From: Selenomonas sp. GACV-9
Lineage (GTDB): Bacteria > Bacillota > Negativicutes > Selenomonadales > Selenomonadaceae
Direction: 5' to 3'
DNA: 64,000 bases
Assembly: GCA_900116485.1 (NCBI GenBank)
Contig: FPAX01000001.1
Span: forward strand, 62,001-126,000
Shown here: positions 1 to 7,371 of the stretch, in pieces
Layout of the letters: the number at the start of each line of letters is the position of its first letter
Position numbering within the stretch: position 1 is the stretch's first letter
Translations under genes and position numbers: made by a program
Notes under the pieces: generated by a model
Databases searched by the model: none
The model's input: the letters and a program-made list of their open reading frames with translations, nothing else
What the model was told of the DNA's origin: nothing

Positions 1-383
1 CGACGGCTTCGGCGGTGGTCTCCGATATCATCGATGTTTCGCGTGATATCGTGAACAAGACCTTCGGCCGTGTCCGTTGCACCTGCTATGAGCAGAAAAC
101 ACTTTGCCCGCTGGATGATACGGAGTCTTCCTACTATGTGCGCTTGCTTGTCGATGACAAGTCTGGTGTCTTGGGCCTTATTGCTACGGCATTCGGCGAT
201 GCTGGTGTCAGCCTTAAGTCTGTCATCCAGACGCAGCGCAATATCGTCGACCATGCTGAGATCGTGGCCATCACGCATACGGTCCGTCATGCAAGTATCC
301 AGAAAGCCTTGGAAGAGCTTAAGGGTATGCCAGTAGTCGATGAGATCCGTAATGTCATTCGCGTAGAAAAGGAGCAGGTTTGA
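1..383 (+). CDS. hom: Homoserine dehydrogenase, C-terminal part (partial)
   Basis: The open frame enters from the left edge (first full codon at 3) and ends at 383. The first residues (TASAVVSDIIDVSRD) match the segment at the end of the homoserine dehydrogenase catalytic domain. They are followed by an ACT domain (about YYVRLLVDDKSGVLGLIATAF onward) that in this family binds threonine for feedback inhibition. The enzyme reduces aspartate semialdehyde to homoserine with NAD(P)H. Its stop overlaps the thrB start by one base (TGATG), so the two genes are almost certainly co-translated. Only the last 126 or so codons are visible; the dehydrogenase domain lies outside the window. Confidence 0.9.
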   Translation, partial: TASAVVSDIIDVSRDIVNKTFGRVRCTCYEQKTLCPLDDTESSYYVRLLVDDKSGVLGLIATAFGDAGVSLKSVIQTQRNIVDHAEIVAITHTVRHASIQKALEELKGMPVVDEIRNVIRVEKEQV

Positions 384-1315
384 TGTCTTTTGCAGATCGT
401 ACGATAAAGATCCGCGTTCCGGGCACAAGTGCCAATTGCGGGCCGGGTTTCGATTCGATTGGGCTGGCCTGCACGGTCTATAATGACTTGGAACTCACGC
501 TCAAGAAGGAACCAGGTGTAAAAATCACGATAAGCGGCGAAGGAGCCATGAATATTCCCTGTGATGGCCGCAATATCGTCTGGCGTTCCGTGCAGTATCT
601 GTTGCGCAAGGCTGGCCTTGCCGATGAATATCCAGGTGCTATGATTCATATGGATAATCAGGTGCCGCTCTCGCGTGGCCTGGGCAGCAGTGCCACGGCA
701 ATCGTTGCCGGGCTCAAAGCGGCCAATGTGCTGATCAATAACCGTTTCAATCGCCGTGAACTGCTGCAGTTTGCCACGGATATCGAGGGACATCCGGACA
801 ATGTTGCACCGGCGCTGTTCGGTGGATTCACGGTCAGCACGGTGACGAAGGGTAAGGTGGAGTGTTTCTCATTCCTGCCGAAGTTCCGCATGAAGCTAAT
901 CGTGGCGGTGCCGGACTTCCCGCTGTCGACGCGCAAAGCGCGTGCAGTGCTGCCGATACATGTACCGATGGAAGATGCAGTCAACAATATTGGCCGGGCA
1001 GCGATGCTCGTAGCTGCACTTTGCAAGGGCAATGATAAGTTCCTGCGCAATGTGTTTGATGATGCTTTGCATCAGCCGTATCGTGCCAAGCTGATTCCGG
1101 GCATGTATGATGTATTTGAGGCCGCTCGCAAGGCGGGGGCACTTGGAGCGAATCTCAGCGGTGCAGGCCCGTGCCTTATTGCCTACGCCTTGGAGCGGCG
1201 TCACTGTGAAGAGGCGGTTGGTGCAGCAATGCAGGAGGCCTTCCGCAAGCATGAGGTCAATGCGAAGGTACTCATCATGGATCTTGATACGCGCGGTGCA
1301 CATATCGTAAAATAA
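383..1315 (+). CDS. thrB: Homoserine kinase
   Basis: 310-residue GHMP-family kinase that phosphorylates homoserine with ATP to O-phosphohomoserine, the substrate of threonine synthase (found here at 38.7 kb). Visible motifs are the N-terminal VPGTSANCGPGFDSIGLA segment, the glycine/serine-rich ATP loop PLSRGLGSSATAIVAG near residue 95, and the C-terminal GANLSGAGPC motif. I chose ATG 383 rather than the TTG at 380 because it sits in a TGATG overlap with the hom stop and has the ribosome site AAAGGAGCAGG just upstream. A strong terminator follows, so hom-thrB forms the end of an operon. Confidence 0.96.
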   Translation: MSFADRTIKIRVPGTSANCGPGFDSIGLACTVYNDLELTLKKEPGVKITISGEGAMNIPCDGRNIVWRSVQYLLRKAGLADEYPGAMIHMDNQVPLSRGLGSSATAIVAGLKAANVLINNRFNRRELLQFATDIEGHPDNVAPALFGGFTVSTVTKGKVECFSFLPKFRMKLIVAVPDFPLSTRKARAVLPIHVPMEDAVNNIGRAAMLVAALCKGNDKFLRNVFDDALHQPYRAKLIPGMYDVFEAARKAGALGANLSGAGPCLIAYALERRHCEEAVGAAMQEAFRKHEVNAKVLIMDLDTRGAHIVK

Positions 1316-1330
1316 AAGCAATGCAAGCAG

Positions 1331-1355
1331 CCTTCCCTATGGGGAAGGTTTTTTT
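1331..1355 (+). terminator. Rho-independent terminator after thrB
   Basis: Seven-base-pair stem CCTTCCC/GGGAAGG with loop TATG, followed by seven T residues. It lies 15 bases after the thrB stop. Confidence 0.9.
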
Positions 1356-1385
1356 GCCGATATGAGAAAAGATATGAGGATGGTT

Positions 1386-2627
1386 ATGAAGGAAGTTGAA
1401 TTTGCACAGCGGCTTAAGGGGGCCGGAGCGCGGGTGTTTCTCGTAGGCGGCTGGGTGCGGGACTATGTGCGCGGTGTGGAGCCACATGACAAGGATTATA
1501 TGGTGACGGGCATTACCGAAGAAACCTTTACCGAGCTGCTGCCGGAGGCAGTGAAGGTAGGCAAATCCTTTCCGGTCTATCTCGTGGAAATTGATGGTGT
1601 AAATTCCGAGGTCGCCTTTGCCCGCAAGGAAAAGAAGACCGGCAGCGGTTATTGCGGTTTTGCCGTCGACTATGATTCGTCGGTGACTGTCGAGGAAGAT
1701 CTTTATCGCCGTGACACGACAATGAACAGTCTGGCGATGGAATTGCCACAGGGAAATATCATCGATCTTTATGGCGGCATCGATGATGTCCATCAGCGGC
1801 GCATCCGGGCAGTGTCGGCGCATTTTTGCGAAGATCCGGTGCGGGCACTGCGCGCTGCGCGGCAGGCTGCTGAATTTGATTTTACGATCAGCGAGGAAAC
1901 CTATGATTTGATGCGTGCATGCCGCGATGAATTGCAGGCAGAACCGGCGGAGCGTTTGCTGGCTGAATTGCGCCGGGCTTTACAGACGCCGAAACCATCA
2001 CGTTATTTCCGCTGCCTGGCACAGGCGGGGCTTTTGCCTGTGACGTTTCCAGAGCTTGCGGCGCTGATTGGCAAGACACAGCCAGCAGCTTTTCATCCCG
2101 AAGGTGATGCCTTTGAGCATACTATGCTGGTGCTTGATACGGTAGCTGAAGCGACGGATTCGGTCTTGGCGCGCTTTGTCGGCCTTGTCCATGACTTAGG
2201 CAAGGGGCTGACGCCAAAAGCGATGGAGCCGCATCACTATGGTCATGAAAAGCGCGGGCTTGAGGTGCTGAAAGCTTGGAATGCGCGCATGACACTGCCG
2301 AGAGACTGGCTGCAGGGCGGTTTGTTCATCATTGCCCAACATATGCGTGCCCCACGGCTTACCAAGCCGGCCAAGATTGTCGATTTGCTCTTGGCGGTGG
2401 AAAAGAGCTGCCTTACTTGGGCGGAGTTCAAGGCCGTGATTCGTGCCGACCATCACAGCCTGCCGCATTATTTGGAGAAGGCAGAGCAGATTGTCTGTCA
2501 GCTGAAGGCGATACGTGGCAAGGATTGCCCAGCGGAAATTACAGGCCCCAGGGTGGGGGAGTGGATACGGAACCAACAGGTCCTTCTTTATCGAAATATC
2601 GTGATTGATTCGGATTGCGCCGATTGA
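1386..2627 (+). CDS. cca: CCA-adding tRNA nucleotidyltransferase with HD domain
   Basis: 413-residue class II nucleotidyltransferase that adds or repairs the 3' CCA end of tRNA. Motifs: LVGGWVRD near residue 20, the metal-binding DKD at about 35-37, and RRDTTMN at about 108-114, followed by the helical neck and body regions. An HD phosphohydrolase motif (VHDLGKGLTP) is at about residue 267. The order and wording (DLGKGLTP, then HHYGH) are those of the gammaproteobacterial Cca type, which has nucleotidyltransferase plus HD phosphatase activity. I prefer ATG 1386 (GAGGA five bases upstream) over ATG 1362, which falls in the tail of the thrB terminator. Substrate class is confident; activity of the HD domain is inferred from the intact motif. 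Confidence 0.88.
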   Translation: MKEVEFAQRLKGAGARVFLVGGWVRDYVRGVEPHDKDYMVTGITEETFTELLPEAVKVGKSFPVYLVEIDGVNSEVAFARKEKKTGSGYCGFAVDYDSSVTVEEDLYRRDTTMNSLAMELPQGNIIDLYGGIDDVHQRRIRAVSAHFCEDPVRALRAARQAAEFDFTISEETYDLMRACRDELQAEPAERLLAELRRALQTPKPSRYFRCLAQAGLLPVTFPELAALIGKTQPAAFHPEGDAFEHTMLVLDTVAEATDSVLARFVGLVHDLGKGLTPKAMEPHHYGHEKRGLEVLKAWNARMTLPRDWLQGGLFIIAQHMRAPRLTKPAKIVDLLLAVEKSCLTWAEFKAVIRADHHSLPHYLEKAEQIVCQLKAIRGKDCPAEITGPRVGEWIRNQQVLLYRNIVIDSDCAD

Positions 2628-2629
2628 TG

Positions 2630-2658
2630 TTGCCAAATTTTCAAAAAGTCGCTATAAT
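2630..2658 (+). promoter_or_regulatory. Sigma-70-type promoter before the carbonic anhydrase-like gene
   Basis: TTGCCA (2630-2635), a 17-base spacer and TATAAT (2653-2658), 68 bases ahead of the next start codon. The -35 element starts just after the cca stop. Confidence 0.75.
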
Positions 2659-2725
2659 TAAGATAATAAATGGCGTATAACATATGGCGCCAGGCGATAG
2701 GGAGATTATGGGGAGGCGATAGCTC

Positions 2726-3244
2726 ATGAGCTGCATCATTCCGTATAAATCGGTTGCACCAAAGATTGATTCCAGTGTATTTTTGGCACCATCAGCCACA
2801 GTGGTCGGTGATGTTGAAATCGGCGAAGGGGCAAGTATCTGGTTCAATGCGGTGGTTCGCGGGGATTTCCAGCCTATACGCATCGGTAAGAACACCAATG
2901 TTCAGGACAATGCCGTGATTCACGTCATGGCAAATGTTCCGACGGAGATTGGCGAGGAGGTTACCATTGGTCATAATGCAATCGTCCATGCCCGCAAGAT
3001 TGGCAATAACTGCCTGATTGGCATGGGATCGATCATTCTCGGTTACACGGAGATTGGCGACAATGTCGTGATCGGTGCGGGAACCTTGATTACCCAGCAC
3101 AAGAAGATACCAAACAATTCGCTCGTCTATGGCAATCCGGCACAGATTATCCGTGCATTGCGTGAAGACGAGATGGAGGCGCTGCATGACTCGGCACTCG
3201 ATTATCGCAAGGTAGCAGAAAATTACAAGGCAGAATTGCTTTGA
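2726..3244 (+). CDS. Gamma-carbonic anhydrase-like left-handed beta-helix protein
   Basis: 172 residues of hexapeptide repeats (patterns such as VVGDVEIGEGASIWFNAVVRG, VQDNAVIH, VTIGHNAIVHA, IGNNCLIGMGSIILG). These fold as a left-handed beta-helix and trimerise. Histidines expected to bind zinc are present: VIHV near residue 72, IGHNAIVHA near 90-95. The family (YrdA/PaaY/CamH type) includes carbonic anhydrases and proteins with no shown activity, so the reaction is not certain. The start is ATG 2726, preceded by GGGGAGGCGATAG. It has its own promoter and is followed closely by ndk. Confidence 0.85.
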   Translation: MSCIIPYKSVAPKIDSSVFLAPSATVVGDVEIGEGASIWFNAVVRGDFQPIRIGKNTNVQDNAVIHVMANVPTEIGEEVTIGHNAIVHARKIGNNCLIGMGSIILGYTEIGDNVVIGAGTLITQHKKIPNNSLVYGNPAQIIRALREDEMEALHDSALDYRKVAENYKAELL

Positions 3245-3279
3245 TTGATTTTAATATTTAGGCAAGGGGATTTGTTTTA

Positions 3280-3717
3280 ATGGAAAAAACACTCGTACTC
3301 ATCAAACCAGATGCGTTCAGCAAACATTACAGCGGGGATATCATCAAGCGCTATGAGCAGGAAGGGTTCCGCATCGTAGCGATGAAACTCTTGAAGATGG
3401 ATGAGCGTCTGGCCTCCATTCACTACGAAGAGCATATCGGCCGTCCCTATTATGAGGATCTTGTGAGCTTCATGACGTCGGCACCATTGATTGCTTTGGT
3501 GCTCGAAGGCGAGGATGCCATTGCTCGCGTGCGCAAGCTGCATGGTAAGACCAATCCGGCCGAGGCTGAAGAGGGGACAATCCGCAAGCAGTTTGCTGCC
3601 AGCGGCAGCCGCAATGCAGTCCATGCATCGGACAGCGTCGAAAATGCCAACCGTGAGATCCACATCTTCTTCAATGAGACGGAAATCCTTGATGGCGAGT
3701 ATCACGCAAAGGAATAA
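3280..3717 (+). CDS. ndk: Nucleoside diphosphate kinase
   Basis: 145-residue enzyme that transfers the gamma phosphate between nucleoside triphosphates and diphosphates. It has the N-terminal ETLVLIKPDAF-type motif (here KTLVLIKPDAF) and IGRPYYEDLVSFM. The active-site segment is NAVHASDSVENANREI, where the histidine of VHASDS is the phosphorylated residue. Length is typical of the family. It lies 35 bases after the carbonic anhydrase-like gene and ends in a terminator. Confidence 0.96.
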   Translation: MEKTLVLIKPDAFSKHYSGDIIKRYEQEGFRIVAMKLLKMDERLASIHYEEHIGRPYYEDLVSFMTSAPLIALVLEGEDAIARVRKLHGKTNPAEAEEGTIRKQFAASGSRNAVHASDSVENANREIHIFFNETEILDGEYHAKE

Positions 3718-3733
3718 TATTTGCTTATAAGCA

Positions 3734-3765
3734 AGAACTCCAGGCTATAGTTTGGAGTTCTTTTA
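3734..3765 (+). terminator. Terminator after ndk
   Basis: Nine-base-pair stem AGAACTCCA/TGGAGTTCT with a ten-base loop, followed by a run of T. Confidence 0.85.
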
Positions 3766-3852
3766 TTGTATACAAAAAAATAGCAATTAAAGCAGGATAT
3801 TATAAATTTTCGGAGAATACAGATAATATCATAATAATAGGAGGGAATGTCA

Positions 3853-5916
3853 ATGAAGAACTATAAAAGTACCAATATCCGCAATGTTGCTGTCGTGGGG
3901 CATGGGAAAACGGGCAAGACGAGCCTGCTGGATGCTTGCCTGTTCAACACGGAAGCCGTAAAGCGTCTCGGAAGTGTTGAGGATAACACGAGCGCTCTTG
4001 ATTATGAGCCCGAAGAGACAAAACGTGGCATGACGATCAACCTGAAACTGGCGGCCTGCGAATGGCGGGACTTCAAGCTCAATTTCATTGACACGCCGGG
4101 GTATCCCGATTTCGTCGGGGAAGTCAAGGATGCTATGGCAGCAGCTGATAGTGCCTTGATTGTCATCTCAGCATCATCGGGCATTAAATCCGGGACAGAA
4201 AACGCTTGGTATTATGCAGAAGAGAATGAATTGCCAAGGGCATTCTTCATCAATAAGATGGATCGCGAGCATGCTGACTTTGACGGTGTCGTGGAAGAGC
4301 TGCGGGTCCGTTTTGGCGATGGCGTCGTCCCTGTCCAGTTGCCCATCGGCAAAGAGGCGGCGTTCCAGGGCGTCGTTGACCTGCTCTCGCTGCATATGAA
4401 GATTGTCACGCATGATAAAGAGGTCATCAAAGATGATGTGCCTGAGTATATGACGGCAGAGGTCGAGCAGGCACGGCAGAAGATGATTGAGGCGATTTCA
4501 GAGTTTAACGATGAATTGCTGGAGAAATATATCGAAGGGGCAGATATCACTGAGGTGGAGATTGCCGCTGCCTTGATTGAAGGTATCCAGGCAGGCAAGA
4601 TCTTCCCTGTATTCTGCGGCTCAGCTAAGCAGAACATCGGCATGCGCAAACTCATGAACGGCATTGTCGAGTATATGCCGACACCGTACTTCAAGGTATC
4701 GATAGGCCTGGATCCTGTTAGCGGGGAACTCAAGGAACGTCATACGGAGGATGCCTTCTCGGCCCAGGTGTTCAAGACCATTGTCGATCCGTTTGTGGGC
4801 CGCCAGAGCTATATCCGCATCTTGTCAGGCGATATGCGCGGCGATGCATCGTATTATCATCCGAACAAGGAGAATGAAGAGCGCATTGGAACGCTGTTCA
4901 CGCTACAGGGCAAGGCCCAGCATAATCTGAACCAGGTGGCCGCTGGCGACATTGTCGTGACGACAAAGCTGCAGCAGGTAAAGACTGGCGATACGCTCTG
5001 TGATAAGAGCGATGCTATCCAGTATGAGCCAATCGCATATCCTGAGGCCATGCTGGAAATGGCTGCCTCAGCACATAAGAAAGGTGAAGAGGACAAGGTA
5101 TTTGGCGCACTGGCCAAGCAGCAGGATGAAGATCCGACATTGCTGGTGACGAAGAACAAGGAGACTGGTGAGACATTGGTACGCGGAGTAGGCGAGGTTC
5201 ATCTTGAGATCATGGCCGAAAAGCTCCAGCGAAAATTTGGTGCAGAAATCGAATTGTCGAAACCACGGGTACCGTATCGTGAGACTATCCGTCAGAGCGT
5301 CAAGGTACAGGGACGCCATAAGAAACAGAGTGGCGGACATGGCCAGTTCGGCGATGTCTGGCTGGAAATCGGCCCACGTGAGGCCGGTTCGGGCAATGAG
5401 TTTACCGAGACAATCTTCGGCGGCAGCGTGCCAAAACAGTATATACCAGCTGTGGAAAAGGGAACGGCTGAGACGCTGGCTCAGGGCGTGCTGGCTGGCT
5501 ATCCGGTTGTCGATGTCAAGGTCAATCTCTATGATGGGTCCTATCATCCTGTCGATTCCTCAGAGGCGGCCTTCAAGACGGCAGCAGCTCTGGCCATCCG
5601 CAAGGGAGTCATGGAGGCAAAGCCAATCCTGCTGGAGCCGATTGAAACCATCAAGGTGCTGACACCTGAGTATTATCTCGGCGATGTCATGGGCCGTCTC
5701 AACAGCAAGCGTGCCCATGTGCTCGGCGTTGACAGCAAGGAGCGTGATATGAGCGAGATCCAGGCGCTGATTCCGCTGGCTGAGCTCTATAAGTTCGCGA
5801 CAGATCTGCGCTCGCTGACGCAGGGGCGTGGCTCTTACCAGCTGGAGTTTGCCCGCTATGAGCCGGTACCGGAAAAAGCGGCTGCCGACATAATTGCTGA
5901 GGCGCAGGAACACTGA
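3853..5916 (+). CDS. Elongation factor G-like GTPase (paralogue)
   Basis: 687-residue translational GTPase with EF-G domain order. G1 is GHGKTGKTS near residue 16, the switch segment is KRGMTINLKLA, G3 is DTPGYPD, and G4 is NKMD. EF-G domains II to V follow (RVPYRETIR, the GGHGQFGDV segment, and LLEPIETIKVLTPEYYLGDVMGRLNSKR). The divergent N-terminus and switch mark it as the EF-G-like subfamily, not the essential fusA, which normally sits in the str operon with rpsL/rpsG. The role of this subfamily is not settled. ATG 3853 is preferred because the ribosome site AGGAGGGA runs directly into ATG 3847. Confidence 0.85.
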   Translation: MKNYKSTNIRNVAVVGHGKTGKTSLLDACLFNTEAVKRLGSVEDNTSALDYEPEETKRGMTINLKLAACEWRDFKLNFIDTPGYPDFVGEVKDAMAAADSALIVISASSGIKSGTENAWYYAEENELPRAFFINKMDREHADFDGVVEELRVRFGDGVVPVQLPIGKEAAFQGVVDLLSLHMKIVTHDKEVIKDDVPEYMTAEVEQARQKMIEAISEFNDELLEKYIEGADITEVEIAAALIEGIQAGKIFPVFCGSAKQNIGMRKLMNGIVEYMPTPYFKVSIGLDPVSGELKERHTEDAFSAQVFKTIVDPFVGRQSYIRILSGDMRGDASYYHPNKENEERIGTLFTLQGKAQHNLNQVAAGDIVVTTKLQQVKTGDTLCDKSDAIQYEPIAYPEAMLEMAASAHKKGEEDKVFGALAKQQDEDPTLLVTKNKETGETLVRGVGEVHLEIMAEKLQRKFGAEIELSKPRVPYRETIRQSVKVQGRHKKQSGGHGQFGDVWLEIGPREAGSGNEFTETIFGGSVPKQYIPAVEKGTAETLAQGVLAGYPVVDVKVNLYDGSYHPVDSSEAAFKTAAALAIRKGVMEAKPILLEPIETIKVLTPEYYLGDVMGRLNSKRAHVLGVDSKERDMSEIQALIPLAELYKFATDLRSLTQGRGSYQLEFARYEPVPEKAAADIIAEAQEH

Positions 5917-5931
5917 ACAGGTTGTCATTTG

Positions 5932-5966
5932 CAAGGGTTTTTCCGATTCGCGGAAAGACCCTTTTT
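5932..5966 (+). terminator. Terminator after the EF-G paralogue
   Basis: Imperfect stem AAGGG..TTTCCG / CGGAAA..CCCTT with loop ATTCG, then a T run. Confidence 0.75.
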
Positions 5967-6055
5967 ACTTGCAAACGGTGGGTAAAGATGTTAAGCTAAT
6001 AAAGTACTTACTGCTGTATGAGCAGAAAATAAAGTAAGAAAAGAGATAGTGTATT

Positions 6056-7303
6056 ATGTGGGAAAAAGTATGCGCTGGTATGCTTGGCGCGATGATGATA
6101 ACGGGGACAGCAGGCGTTTCGGCTGCTGGGGTCAATAAAGTACAGGCTGAGCAGCCGGTAGCAGTAACGGCAAAGGCTCCTGCTGAGCAGGCGCAGGCAG
6201 CACAGCAGAAGGAGGCGCCTGAGGCGACGACGGCAACCGCCGCACAGGCTGCTGCTGAACCAGCCAAGACGACAGGCGAGGAACCGGCACAGGTACAGAA
6301 GAAGGAAGAGCCGCTGAAGATATCCATCAATCTGGCAGCGCGTTCCTTGGCTTTGTACCGCGGTGCGGAAAAAGTGCGTTTGTATCCGATTGCGCCAGGC
6401 AAAGCATCAACGCCGACGCCGACGGGCTACTATAAAGTACGTGAGAAGGAAGTCAACCCGACCTGGACGGATCCTGAGACCGGTGTGTCTATCCCGACGG
6501 GCCCCGAGTGCCCGCTGGGATATCGCTGGATTGGCGTGCAGGGCAACATTGGCATCCACGGTACGAATAATCCGAGCTCCATCGGCACCTATGCCTCCCA
6601 TGGCTGCATGCGCATGTTTGAAAAGGATGTAGAGGAGCTTTACAGCCTCGTAAGTCTTGGTACGCCGATTGAGATTACCTACAACCGCGTCGTTGTGGAA
6701 AAGGCACCGGCTGATGATACGGTAGTATATTACATCTACCCGGATGCATATGGCTGGCAGAAAGTATCTACAGAAGAGGTACATAAATGGCTGGCTGGCT
6801 ATGGCGTAGGCAACTTTGTCAGCGATGAGGAAATCGACAGGAAGATTGCAGAGTCAGATGGCAATCCTACCTATGTAGGTAAGGTTTATCCGCTCTATGT
6901 GAATGGCAAGCGTTTGAAGAACAATGCTGTAGAGCAGGATGGCGTCACGTATCTGCCGGCGATTGATTTGGCTGATGCCGTCAAGGTCAATCTCGGCTGG
7001 CTGCCGGAGGCTAATACGCTGGTAAGCACGTTTGGCAAAGCCGAGGGCTTTGATAAACGTGATGTGCTTTATTGCAAGGATAAAGATGTCCGTACGTTAT
7101 TCCACCTGGCTGGCGGTATTGATAAGGACAAGCACTTCACGCTTGCTGCCGTAAGCGCTGAGGTCACGGAAAACAAGCTGCCAGTTGCTGAAGAGAAGAA
7201 AGCAGAAGGCAAGGCAGAGCAGAAAGAAGAAAAGCCTGTGCTCACCGATGGCAGCGCCAGTAAGAAGTCGTTGACAGAAATCTATCAGGAGGCCACGAAG
7301 TAA
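6056..7303 (+). CDS. Secreted L,D-transpeptidase (YkuD family)
   Basis: 415 residues. A short N-terminal hydrophobic segment (about residues 5-25) looks like a signal peptide or anchor. It is followed by an Ala/Pro/Glu-rich spacer to about residue 85. The YkuD catalytic domain spans about 88-205, with GIHGTNNPSSIG near 166 and the cysteine motif SHGCMRM near 181. Enzymes of this family make 3-3 peptidoglycan cross-links or attach proteins to the wall outside the membrane. After it comes a segment with a copper-amine-oxidase-N-like pattern (VYPLYVNGKRL ... VTYLPAIDLADAV), then a Lys/Glu-rich tail. The substrate peptide cannot be told from sequence. Confidence 0.9.
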   Translation: MWEKVCAGMLGAMMITGTAGVSAAGVNKVQAEQPVAVTAKAPAEQAQAAQQKEAPEATTATAAQAAAEPAKTTGEEPAQVQKKEEPLKISINLAARSLALYRGAEKVRLYPIAPGKASTPTPTGYYKVREKEVNPTWTDPETGVSIPTGPECPLGYRWIGVQGNIGIHGTNNPSSIGTYASHGCMRMFEKDVEELYSLVSLGTPIEITYNRVVVEKAPADDTVVYYIYPDAYGWQKVSTEEVHKWLAGYGVGNFVSDEEIDRKIAESDGNPTYVGKVYPLYVNGKRLKNNAVEQDGVTYLPAIDLADAVKVNLGWLPEANTLVSTFGKAEGFDKRDVLYCKDKDVRTLFHLAGGIDKDKHFTLAAVSAEVTENKLPVAEEKKAEGKAEQKEEKPVLTDGSASKKSLTEIYQEATK

Positions 7304-7371
7304 CCAGCATTCGGATGGTTGATGATTTTTTGGTACATTATTTAATTGAACAATATAGAGGAGGAATCCTG

